DNA of 64,000 nucleotides, from NCBI RefSeq assembly GCF_900111125.1, contig NZ_FOGE01000019.1:26468-90467 (forward strand), read 5' to 3'. The notes under the pieces were generated by a model. The model ran no database searches, was not told where the DNA came from, and worked only from the letters and a program-made list of their open reading frames with translations. The DNA is from Sphingobium sp. YR768. Its GTDB lineage: Bacteria; Pseudomonadota; Alphaproteobacteria; Sphingomonadales; Sphingomonadaceae. Shown here in pieces: positions 52,488 through 59,721 of the stretch. Position numbers and translations under genes: made by a program. Each line of letters begins with the position of its first letter. Positions within the stretch are counted from its first letter, which is position 1.

Positions 52488-53347
52488 CCACCGACACTCG
52501 CCTGCGCGACAGGCTCGCTGAAAAGACGTTTTTTGTCGTTCCCGGCGTCCATGACATGATCGCCGCCGTAATGGCGGACCGGGTTGGCTTCGATATCGTC
52601 TATGGCACCGGTTATTGGCTGACCGCCTCCACCTATGGCCTGCCTGATGCAGGGATCGTGGGCTATTCCGAGATGGTCGATCGCATGGCCACCGTGAAGC
52701 GCACGTCGAAGGCGGCTTTGATCGCCGACGCCGATACCGGCTATGGCGGCCTTCTCAACGTCCACCACACCGTGCTTGGCTATGAGCAGGCTGGCGTGTC
52801 CGCGATCCAGATCGAGGATCAGGAATTTCCCAAGAAATGTGGCCACACCCCCTATAAGCGGGTGGTCGCTGCCAAGGATATGGCCGACAAGATCCGTGTC
52901 GCGGTGGAGGCGCGCGAGGAAATGCTGGTCATCGCCCGCACCGATGCGCGCCAGTCGGAAGGACTGGATGGCACGCTGCGCCGGCTGGAGGCCTATGCCA
53001 AGGCGGGAGCCGACATATTGTTTCCCGAAGCCTTGCAGAGCGAGGAGGAGATGCGCACCGTCTGCGCTGCGTTCGACCTGCCCATTCTCGTCAACATCGC
53101 CAATGGCGGCTTGACCCCGCCGCTCAACGCCAGCGTGCTGGCGGAAATAGGTTTTGCCTTTGGCATCTATCCTTCACTGACGGCGCTGGTTTCGGCGGCC
53201 GCGATGGAAAGCGCGCTCATTCAGCTGCGTGACAAGGGCGACGGCGAACCGAGCAAGCCACCCGTCTTCGACTTCAAGACATTTTGCAGTATGATCGGCT
53301 TCGAAGACGTTTGGGCGTTCGATCGCAAATGGGGACAGGCAGACTGA
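52484..53347 (+). CDS. Isocitrate lyase/PEP mutase family C-C lyase (methylisocitrate/dimethylmalate lyase type)
   Basis: This 287-residue TIM-barrel enzyme has FVVPGVHDMIAAVMADRVGFDIVYGTGY at the N-terminus, metal-binding ALIADADTGYGG, the AIQIEDQEFPKKCGH loop with the catalytic cysteine of the lyase branch (KKCGH), VIARTDARQSEGLDGTLRRLEAYAKAGADILFPEA, and NIANGG. The KKCGH loop marks it as a lyase (isocitrate, methylisocitrate, dimethylmalate, oxaloacetate group) and not a PEP mutase. It should cleave a 2,3-substituted malate to pyruvate or glyoxylate plus a short acid. It overlaps the LeuD-like gene by 4 bases and shares TGATG with the alcohol dehydrogenase gene after it. No propionate prp genes are around, so a 2-methylcitrate cycle role is unlikely. 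Confidence 0.9.
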   Translation: MTTDTRLRDRLAEKTFFVVPGVHDMIAAVMADRVGFDIVYGTGYWLTASTYGLPDAGIVGYSEMVDRMATVKRTSKAALIADADTGYGGLLNVHHTVLGYEQAGVSAIQIEDQEFPKKCGHTPYKRVVAAKDMADKIRVAVEAREEMLVIARTDARQSEGLDGTLRRLEAYAKAGADILFPEALQSEEEMRTVCAAFDLPILVNIANGGLTPPLNASVLAEIGFAFGIYPSLTALVSAAAMESALIQLRDKGDGEPSKPPVFDFKTFCSMIGFEDVWAFDRKWGQAD

Positions 53348-54471
53348 TGCGCATCAAGGCCGCCCTTCTGGACCAGTCGGGCGGTCACGCCCTGCCCTAT
53401 GACGAGACGCAGCCGTTGCGGATCGCAGATCTGGAACTGGACCCGCCCCGCCCCGGCGAACTGCTGGTGCGGATCGACGCGGCCAGCCTGTGCCATAGCG
53501 ATCTGTCTGTGGTAAATGGCGACCGGGTGCGGCCCATGCCCATGGCGCTCGGTCATGAAGCCACTGGCATAGTCGAAGCGCTGGGGTCGCCCGAAGACGC
53601 CGAATTCGCGGTCGGTGATCGCGTCATTCTGGCCTTCCTGCCCGCATGCGGCGAATGTTCGCGCTGCAAGGGCGGGGAACCCTATATGTGCGGTGCCGGT
53701 GCCGCCGCCAATGGGGAGGGCCGCCTGTTGAACGGCGGTTGCCGCCTGCATGATGGCGCGCACGACGTCCACCATCATCTGGGCATTTCCGCCTTTGCCA
53801 GCCATGCCGTGGTGGATCGCCGCTCTGCGGTGAAGGTCGATCACGACCTGCCGCCCGAAATCGCCGCCCTGTTCGGCTGTGCGGTGTTGACGGGGGCTGG
53901 CGCGGTCTTCAATTCCGCTGCGGTGCGGGCGGGCGAAACCGTTATCATCTACGGCCTGGGGGGCGTCGGCCTCTCCGCGTTGTTGGCAGCGCGCGCGATC
54001 GGTACGTCGACGCTGGTTGCGATCGACCCCTCTGCCGAGAAACGCGACATTGCGGCAGGCCTTGGCGCCATCGCCCTTTCTCCGCTCGAAGCGCCCAAGG
54101 CATTGCCGGCGCTATTCCCGGACGGCGGCGCGGACGTCGTCTTAGAAACGGTCGGCCGGGCCGCCGTGCTGACCACCGCCTATCAGGCCGCCCGTCGCGG
54201 TGGACGCGTCTGCACGGTGGGATTGCCCAACCCGGCAGAACGCTTCGATATTCCTGCCATCTCACTGGTGGCGGAAGGCAAGACGCTGATCGGCAGCTAT
54301 ATGGGTTCGGCCATCCCCGCCCGCGACATTCCGCGCTATATCGCGCTGTGGAAAGAAGGGCGGATGCCAGTGGAAAAGCTGCTAACATCGGTGAACAAGC
54401 TGACCGACATCAACATATTGATGGATGCGCTGGAACAGGGGCAGGCCATTCGGCAGGTCATGATCCCCTGA
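53347..54471 (+). CDS. Zinc-dependent alcohol dehydrogenase (MDR family)
   Basis: This 374-residue medium-chain dehydrogenase has the catalytic zinc region (LCHSDLSVVNGDRVRPMPMALGHEATGIVEALG), the four-cysteine structural zinc loop PACGECSRCKGGEPYMC, and the NAD-binding VIIYGLGGVGLSALLAARAIG. The length and structural zinc fit the class III or aryl-alcohol dehydrogenase groups. The ATG at 53347 shares a base with the lyase stop (TGATG), so it is the fourth gene of the operon. It probably oxidises an alcohol to an aldehyde that one of the aldehyde dehydrogenases completes; the reverse direction is also possible. Confidence 0.92.
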   Translation: MRIKAALLDQSGGHALPYDETQPLRIADLELDPPRPGELLVRIDAASLCHSDLSVVNGDRVRPMPMALGHEATGIVEALGSPEDAEFAVGDRVILAFLPACGECSRCKGGEPYMCGAGAAANGEGRLLNGGCRLHDGAHDVHHHLGISAFASHAVVDRRSAVKVDHDLPPEIAALFGCAVLTGAGAVFNSAAVRAGETVIIYGLGGVGLSALLAARAIGTSTLVAIDPSAEKRDIAAGLGAIALSPLEAPKALPALFPDGGADVVLETVGRAAVLTTAYQAARRGGRVCTVGLPNPAERFDIPAISLVAEGKTLIGSYMGSAIPARDIPRYIALWKEGRMPVEKLLTSVNKLTDINILMDALEQGQAIRQVMIP

Positions 54472-54488
54472 GCCGGTCGGAATCAAGG

Positions 54489-55292
54489 ATGCGTCGGGGC
54501 TATACCGATGGACCGTTCGGGCAACTGCATTTTCAGGATGCAGGAGTCGGGCGGCCCCTGATCCTGCTGCATCAGGCAATCATGAGTTCGGCGCAGTTCG
54601 ACAATGTCTTTGCCCCCTTGATGGCCAGGGGTATTCGCCCGATCGCCATCGACATGCCCGGTTTCGGCATGTCAGACCCGCCGATCAGTCCGCCCACGAT
54701 CGCCGACTATGCCCGGTCTGTCCTGCCGGTGCTGGACAGCCTGAACATCGGCCGGGCGGCGGTCGCGGGTCACCATACCGGCGCGCTCGTCGCGACCGAA
54801 CTCGCGCTTGCCTATGTCGATCGGATCCACGCACTTATCCTGGCCGGCCCGATGATCATTGGAGAGGACGAACGGCAGGCCGGTGTTGAGCAGTTGGTCG
54901 ATCGCGAAAAGGCCTTCCGCGCGCGCCCGCATGGCGTCCATTTTACCGAGATCGCAGAAATCCGCGAGATGCTGGCCGCTGGCACCATCGGCCACGAACG
55001 GATCAGCGACTATGTCGTCCAGGCGATGCAGGCCTATGCTCATGGCGCTTACTGGTACGGCCATAATGCGGCCTTCACCTATCACCACGACACGCCTTTA
55101 CGCCGCTTGAGCCAACCGACCCTGCTGCTGACCAACAGCGGTGACATGACCCATCCATCGGCGCTCGCGGCAAAGGCCATGCGGCCGGATTTTCATTGGT
55201 TCGAGATAGAGGGCGGCGGCATCGACATTTGCGATCAGGCGCCGTTCGCATGGGCCAGCGCCATCGCGGACTTTCTTGACCGGCATCCCTGA
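54489..55292 (+). CDS. Alpha/beta-hydrolase-fold protein with His at the nucleophile position (copy 1)
   Basis: This 267-residue protein has a clear alpha/beta-hydrolase layout: PLILLHQAIMSSAQFD (oxyanion region), AIDMPGFGMSDPP, the nucleophile elbow AVAGHHTGALVATELALAY and a late acid (TNSGDMTHP). In the elbow, where Ser, Cys or Asp is expected (GxSxG), His96 is present (G94-H-H-T-G98). The same feature occurs in the paralogue at 61096. Either a His-based or acid-base mechanism operates, or the catalytic role differs (cofactor-free dioxygenase, dehydratase or C-C lyase; inference). The ATG at 54489 is near AAGG. It lies 17 bases downstream of the alcohol dehydrogenase gene and ends the operon before a GC-rich hairpin. 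Confidence 0.88.
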   Translation: MRRGYTDGPFGQLHFQDAGVGRPLILLHQAIMSSAQFDNVFAPLMARGIRPIAIDMPGFGMSDPPISPPTIADYARSVLPVLDSLNIGRAAVAGHHTGALVATELALAYVDRIHALILAGPMIIGEDERQAGVEQLVDREKAFRARPHGVHFTEIAEIREMLAAGTIGHERISDYVVQAMQAYAHGAYWYGHNAAFTYHHDTPLRRLSQPTLLLTNSGDMTHPSALAAKAMRPDFHWFEIEGGGIDICDQAPFAWASAIADFLDRHP

Positions 55293-55302
55293 TTGCGGGA
55301 TC

Positions 55303-55326
55303 GGGCGGGGGTCCACGCCCCCGCCC
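55303..55326. terminator. GC-rich hairpin between convergent genes
   Basis: GGGCGGGGG (55303-55311) pairs with CCCCCGCCC (55318-55326) around a 6-base loop. There is no T tract. Its position between convergent hydrolase and deacetylase-fold genes suggests a bidirectional terminator. Confidence 0.6.
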
Positions 55327-55335
55327 CGCCTGCCA

Positions 55336-56250
55336 TCATCCCAACTGGCCGGGGATATGTGCTTCGTGATTCTGGAGATACCATTCGGCAATCTCCTCAC
55401 GCGTGGCCCACCACACGCCGGGCAGCGACTTGGCATGTTCGATAAATTCCCGCAGCGCTCTGATGCGATGCGCGCGGCCCGACACATGCGGATGCAGGCC
55501 CAGATTCATGATCCGCCCAGTCTTGGCGCCCTCGGCATAGAGAACATCCAGTTCCTCGATCAGCACGTCGCGATATTCATCGGTCGTGTAATTTTTGCGC
55601 GTGATGAAGGTGAAATCGTTGATTTCATTAGAATAAGGTACCGATACGATCGGACCGCTGGGGGTGCGCAGCAGATAGGGCTGATCGTCATTCATAATGT
55701 CGCAGTAGAATGTGCAACCCTGCTCGGCCAGAATGTCCGCCGTCTGAAGCGTGCCGCGCAAAGAGGAGGAGAGCCAGCCCTTCGATTTGCGGCCGGTGAA
55801 TTTCTCGAACTGCTCCAGCGTACGCAGCACCACTTCGCGCTCCTTGGCCGGATCGCCTGCAAAATTGGTCAGCAATTCGCCCTGTTCCCAATTATGCGTC
55901 AGCAATTCCCAACCGCGTTCCAGCACGGCGTCGGTCATCGCCTTGCGCCGTTCAAAGGTAACGGCGTTCGTCGTGCAGCTGGCCTTCACGCCCAGCTCAT
56001 CGAACAGGTCGATTAAGCGCCACAGGCCCACCCGCTGGCCATATTCGCGCCAGGTAAAGTTGGGGAAATCGGGCGTATTGCCGGGCAGGATATCCGGCAG
56101 GATCGACGGCCCGCCTGCATAATAGGGCTTGTCCGTATCCTTCACCAGATCCCATGTTTCCAGGTTGAAGGTCAGGATCAGCGCGACGCGCGCGCCGTTG
56201 GGCCAGACGAGCGGATTGCGTTGCGGCAGGGGGACATAATCATATTCCAT
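55336..56250 (-). CDS. Polysaccharide deacetylase-fold hydrolase, PuuE-like (copy 3)
   Basis: This 304-residue protein has motif 1 as VALILTFNLETWDL, motif 2 as ELLTHNWEQGE, and the PuuE-type segment WREYGQRVGLWRLIDLFDELG, with YCDIMNDDQPYLL as a shared late element. It lacks a signal peptide and the normal two-His metal motif of sugar deacetylases. It is related to the two copies at 16497-18328 but more distant from them than they are in layout. As a single minus-strand gene it diverges from the hypothetical/VOC gene pair, with an island operator in the 274-base spacer. The suggested role is opening of a cyclic imide or ureide (inference). Bases 56251-56455 of the spacer show no other feature. 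Confidence 0.83.
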   Translation of the reverse strand: MEYDYVPLPQRNPLVWPNGARVALILTFNLETWDLVKDTDKPYYAGGPSILPDILPGNTPDFPNFTWREYGQRVGLWRLIDLFDELGVKASCTTNAVTFERRKAMTDAVLERGWELLTHNWEQGELLTNFAGDPAKEREVVLRTLEQFEKFTGRKSKGWLSSSLRGTLQTADILAEQGCTFYCDIMNDDQPYLLRTPSGPIVSVPYSNEINDFTFITRKNYTTDEYRDVLIEELDVLYAEGAKTGRIMNLGLHPHVSGRAHRIRALREFIEHAKSLPGVWWATREEIAEWYLQNHEAHIPGQLG

Positions 56251-56455
56251 CGGGCGACTCCGGCTTTGTGGTTGGATGTCAGTGCTATGTTCCAGCGAAT
56301 GCCCGGCCCTCCGGCGCCTGAAAGGACGGGGGAGAGGACGGGATCGACCGACATCGCCTTCTGTAACGAACGATGTCCATCAACCTTCCATGCGCGGCAA
56401 ATGTCGCGTTGAGTGTGCGAGTGATGGTGTGAGGCCGGAACCCTGAACCACCCTT

Positions 56456-56472
56456 TGCCCGCCAGACGGACA
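56456..56472. promoter_or_regulatory. Island operator site 8 (TGCCCG-CCAGA-CGGACA)
   Basis: This clear copy of the 17-base family ends 52 bases before the hypothetical gene start at 56525 and is 205 bases upstream of the divergent PuuE-like gene. Confidence 0.55.
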
Positions 56473-56524
56473 ATGATGCGGATAGCGCCACCCCTACCCG
56501 CCATACTGATAGCCTGCGCTATTG

Positions 56525-57223
56525 ATGACTATGTGCGCTGATCCCATTCTTTACCGCCGTCTGCGCGGCGAAATCGCCTATCGAGGCGATGACGGCGCAT
56601 ATCTTGGCCGTGAATATTTCGACCTTTCGTCCCATCGCGGCGGCCATGTCCTGCGAGCGCAATGCCTGCTGGACGACGCACGACTGATCCGCGACGTTAC
56701 CCTGTCGATGGCGCCGGACTGGTCGCCGCAGGACGGCTATTGCCGGATCGATCGCGCGGGGCGGACCGACTCCATCATCTGGTTTCGCATCACCCAAAAT
56801 GGCGTGTATGTGGACCAAAGCCTGCATGGCCAGCTGTTACCGCAGCAACATCTCCCGCTGGAAGCACCACTTCCGTATCTCGGCCTCCACCCATTACAGG
56901 GCGACGCCTTAATCGTGGAGCAGCGCGGCACCGATGCACCGGGGCAATATCGCGCGGTGGCGGCCGTCACCAATTCGATCTCGCCCAATGGCGATGAAGC
57001 CGTGGGCGCGCAACGGATGCACATTCACGTCGCCTATCTTGGCCGTGAAAATATCTCGGTCACCGCCGGCACCTTTACGGCCCGCCATTATGCGCTGCGC
57101 TGGCGGGACGACTGGCCTCCGGCCGACCTTTGGGTGCGGGAACAGGATAATCTGTTCCTGTTCATGCGCTGGCCGATGATTTCCACCTGGTATGAACTCG
57201 ATACATGGGAAGAACAGCTATGA
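56525..57223 (+). CDS. Hypothetical beta-rich protein
   Basis: I do not recognise this 232-residue protein. It has no signal peptide or membrane segment and looks like an all-beta fold: alternating hydrophobic strands with VTLSMAPDWSPQDGYCRIDRAGRTDSIIWFRI early and TAGTFTARHYALRWRDDWPPADLWVREQDNLFLFMRWPMISTWYELDTWEEQL late. The last part is of the kind seen in DUF3108-like and lipocalin-like barrels, which may bind a hydrophobic ligand. The start could be the ATG at 56525 or at 56531. It overlaps the VOC gene by 4 bases and has an island operator upstream, so it clearly belongs to the island. A ligand-binding or ring-cyclising role would fit but is a guess. Confidence 0.75.
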   Translation: MTMCADPILYRRLRGEIAYRGDDGAYLGREYFDLSSHRGGHVLRAQCLLDDARLIRDVTLSMAPDWSPQDGYCRIDRAGRTDSIIWFRITQNGVYVDQSLHGQLLPQQHLPLEAPLPYLGLHPLQGDALIVEQRGTDAPGQYRAVAAVTNSISPNGDEAVGAQRMHIHVAYLGRENISVTAGTFTARHYALRWRDDWPPADLWVREQDNLFLFMRWPMISTWYELDTWEEQL

Positions 57224-57738
57224 CACAACCGCACGACGCCCCCCTGCGGCCCGTTTCGGCGCTGATCCGTGGCACGATCTTCGTACGCGATCTGGATCGC
57301 GCCACGACCTTTTATGCGGCGCTTGGATATAATGACGTCTATTATGAGGGCGTTCTGACCGATCCGTCGGCCTCTACCATCCTGGGCTTTGCGCATCACG
57401 GCCCGTTGTCGGTCCGTATCGTCAAGAGCGGCGGTCCCAATTACGGCATGATCGGCCTGTTCCTGATCGACCGATTCCTGATGCCCGACATCATACCGCC
57501 GGCAAGCGGCCCGGCGCGGATCGGGGAAGTCGCGCTGGTCTTCTATGTGCTGGACATGGATGTGACACTGACCGCGTTGCGTGCGGCCGGCGCCAGTTGG
57601 TCACCTGAACCGGAAGTCTTTCGGATGCCCCACCGCGCCCAGCGCGAAACATGCCTCCGCGATCCCGACGGCATACTCATGAACCTGGTGGAAACCGATC
57701 CGGCCGAACAGGAACGGACGGGTCGAGAGGGCGGCTGA
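57220..57738 (+). CDS. VOC superfamily protein (glyoxalase/dioxygenase-like)
   Basis: This 172-residue vicinal-oxygen-chelate protein has two beta-alpha-beta-beta-beta repeats (FVRDLDRATTFYAALGY in the first; EVALVFYVLDMDVTLTALRAAGASW in the second, ending LRDPDGILMNLVE). Possible metal ligands are a His in the first repeat (FAHHGPLSVRIV) and Glu in the last strand (NLVE). VOC proteins include glyoxalase I, methylmalonyl-CoA epimerase and ring-cleaving dioxygenases; this one is too short for an extradiol dioxygenase. It overlaps the hypothetical gene by 4 bases and ends in a convergent hairpin. Epimerisation of an intermediate or isomerisation are reasonable but unproven roles. Confidence 0.85.
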   Translation: MTQPHDAPLRPVSALIRGTIFVRDLDRATTFYAALGYNDVYYEGVLTDPSASTILGFAHHGPLSVRIVKSGGPNYGMIGLFLIDRFLMPDIIPPASGPARIGEVALVFYVLDMDVTLTALRAAGASWSPEPEVFRMPHRAQRETCLRDPDGILMNLVETDPAEQERTGREGG

Positions 57739-57750
57739 AAGCGCCCTCTC
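57725..57750. terminator. Bidirectional terminator hairpin
   Basis: GAGAGGGCG (57725-57733) pairs with CGCCCTCTC (57742-57750) around an 8-base loop between the convergent VOC and FAD-oxidase genes. The left arm overlaps the last codons of the VOC gene. Confidence 0.7.
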
Positions 57751-57753
57751 CCT

Positions 57754-59331
57754 TCAAAGGCCCAGATTGCCGGGCGCGATCAACCCTGTGGGATCGAGTT
57801 GCGCCTTGATCGCCTTTACCAGCGCCAAAGGCGCTGGCTCCAGCCTGTCGGCGTAGGGATAGGCCCGCCCAAGCTGGAAATTGGTCGCGCCATGGGTAGC
57901 GAATAGATCGACTAGATCAGCCTTCAGCTGCGTTGCGCACGCACGTGCCGCCGGATTGTCACCATGACGCGGCAACGACGCCATATAGTCCGCCGGTACG
58001 ACCGATTCATGATAGGCGCTGATCTCGTCCGGCCAGTAGATGGCGATCTCATACAGGAAACCGCCCGATCCGATCGCCCCGAACATGGAGCCGCACCACA
58101 CACCCAGCGCCTTCATCTCCGCCTCACGGGATTGGAGGAACGCCATATAGGCTTTATGGAAATCCGGCACGGCGGAATGTGGGAGGTTGCCGTGCAACGG
58201 CACCCAACGCTCCCCCGCCGGTCCCAGCACATTATAGAAGGGGGCAAAGGGCATCGCCCGCACGACCGCCGGCACCGTGGCCGCAATTTCCCGGCCCAGA
58301 CCTTCGTTGATCGCACGAATGCGATGCAGACGGGCGCGCACTTCCGCATCGTCGAAGCCTTCGACGATATAGTGCGTCATATATTTTGCTGCACTGATCT
58401 GGCGGCGGGCGGACAGGCCGGCCTTCACCACCTGCTGCAATCCCGAAACGATCGACGGCGAGCTGCGCAGGATGGAAAGCGCCATGCCGATCGACGCGCC
58501 AGCACGATCCTGCCGCGCGATCTGCCCTTGCGACAATGCTGCGTCGAGCGCGAAATGCGTATCCTCTATCCGTTCGCGCGCGATCAGGCGCATCGATTCA
58601 TGCATCGCGTCGAAGGACGGGAAGGCAAAGGAAATTGGCCTGTGCGTCGGCCGTCGAGCGATGACCGGCAGCGTCATCCGCGCCTTGACGCCCAATGCGC
58701 CGCAATCGCCGGTAAACAATCCGGTCAGGTCCGGCCCGAAATGGCGCATGAAGGGCGCGACGCCCGCCGCCGCCGTTCCGGTCCGCAGCAGCGATCCGTC
58801 CGCCGTCACGATATCCATCGACAGCACGCTGTCCGCAGAGATGCCGTAGAGCGCCGATCCATGGCTGATCGTGTGCTGCGACATGGAGCCACCCACCGTC
58901 GCGCGCAGCCCCGAAAATGGGCCCCAAAAGGGCGTCCGCAAATCCTGTGCGGCCAACGCCTCACGCAGCGCAGCCCAGGTCACGCCGGCCTCTACGGTGA
59001 CATGGCCGTTTACCGCATCGATGGTTATGATGCGATTGAGGCCGCTCATGTCGATCAGCAATTGCCCCTCGTCACGGGCGATATAGCCGTCCGTGTAGGA
59101 TGCACCGCCACCACGCACGGTCAACGCCATGCCCGCGCCGGTCGCCAGCGCCACGAGCGCCTGAAGTTGCTCCACACTCTGTGGTCGCACCATCGCAGCC
59201 GGCACAGCACCTGCACGGAACACATCACTATTATAGGGCGCCAGTGCGTCGCCGGTCAGCAGGTTGGCCGCGCCGACAATCCCGGCCAGCCGCTCCAACG
59301 TCGATCCCGCCACGTCGATCGTCTCCGTCAT
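57754..59331 (-). CDS. FAD-linked oxidase (PCMH/VAO type)
   Basis: This 525-residue flavoprotein of the vanillyl-alcohol oxidase/GlcD group has the FAD-binding PCMH domain in about residues 40-225 (AAMVRPQSVEQLQALVALATGAGMALTVRGGGASYTDGYI, then GPFSGLRATVGGSMSQHTISHGSALYG and TGDCGALGVKARMTLPV) and a C-terminal substrate domain ending LIAPGNLGL. Enzymes of this type oxidise hydroxy acids, alkylphenols or alcohols and may pass electrons to cytochrome or oxygen. It overlaps the small helical protein gene by 4 bases (59328-59331), and both follow the methyltransferase-like gene, so the three form one operon. Lactate/glycolate-type oxidation of a 2-hydroxy acid is one option; the substrate is unknown. 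Confidence 0.9.
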   Translation of the reverse strand: MTETIDVAGSTLERLAGIVGAANLLTGDALAPYNSDVFRAGAVPAAMVRPQSVEQLQALVALATGAGMALTVRGGGASYTDGYIARDEGQLLIDMSGLNRIITIDAVNGHVTVEAGVTWAALREALAAQDLRTPFWGPFSGLRATVGGSMSQHTISHGSALYGISADSVLSMDIVTADGSLLRTGTAAAGVAPFMRHFGPDLTGLFTGDCGALGVKARMTLPVIARRPTHRPISFAFPSFDAMHESMRLIARERIEDTHFALDAALSQGQIARQDRAGASIGMALSILRSSPSIVSGLQQVVKAGLSARRQISAAKYMTHYIVEGFDDAEVRARLHRIRAINEGLGREIAATVPAVVRAMPFAPFYNVLGPAGERWVPLHGNLPHSAVPDFHKAYMAFLQSREAEMKALGVWCGSMFGAIGSGGFLYEIAIYWPDEISAYHESVVPADYMASLPRHGDNPAARACATQLKADLVDLFATHGATNFQLGRAYPYADRLEPAPLALVKAIKAQLDPTGLIAPGNLGL

Positions 59332-59687
59332 CCGATCGCAATCTCTTCGATCGTCCGGCTATAGCCTTCGGATGTTTCTTCGGCCGATGCCTCCGCCGCT
59401 TCCTTGCGCATCAGATAGAACAGCCGGTCCAGCATCGCCTGCCGGCGCGCTTCCCGCTCCTCCAGCGCCGGCTGATCCAGCGTCACCGCCTGCATAGCGC
59501 CGGCAAGGTCCAGGCCCTTGTCGGCGGCGGCCCGCTGCATCAGGTCGATCTGGTCGGCCAGTACCGACACTTCGCCGGCCAGTACCATGATCATGGACAT
59601 CATCTGGTCCAGACCCTTGGTTTCGTAGAAGCTTGGCCGCTTGCCCTTGGCGCTGCGGAGCATCGGCGGGATCGTCTGCGTCGTCAT
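59328..59687 (-). CDS. Small helical protein paired with methyltransferase (copy 1)
   Basis: This 119-residue, mostly helical protein has no family name that I know. The central part (YETKGLDQMMSMIMVLAGEVSVLADQIDLMQRAAADKGLDLAGAMQAVTLDQPALEEREARRQAMLDRLFYLMRKEAAEA) has the heptad-like spacing of a coiled coil. It is clearly related to the 104-residue protein at 62091: both share a D-x-x-L/M-x-x-M-x-x-L-x-x-E-V/I core and a C-terminal R-x-x-L/F helix. It lies 34 bases downstream of the methyltransferase-like gene and overlaps the FAD oxidase gene by 4 bases. A subunit or chaperone role for the methyltransferase-like enzyme is the simplest reading (inference). Confidence 0.8.
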   Translation of the reverse strand: MTTQTIPPMLRSAKGKRPSFYETKGLDQMMSMIMVLAGEVSVLADQIDLMQRAAADKGLDLAGAMQAVTLDQPALEEREARRQAMLDRLFYLMRKEAAEASAEETSEGYSRTIEEIAIG

Positions 59688-59721
59688 TGCACCTGCCCTA
59701 TTCTACCCTGTAATGCCTGTT

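Noticed and set aside
52484..53347. 2-Methylcitrate cycle lyase PrpB.
   Set aside because: There is no prpC, prpD or acnD nearby and the gene is coupled to LeuCD; the family also contains dimethylmalate and other lyases.
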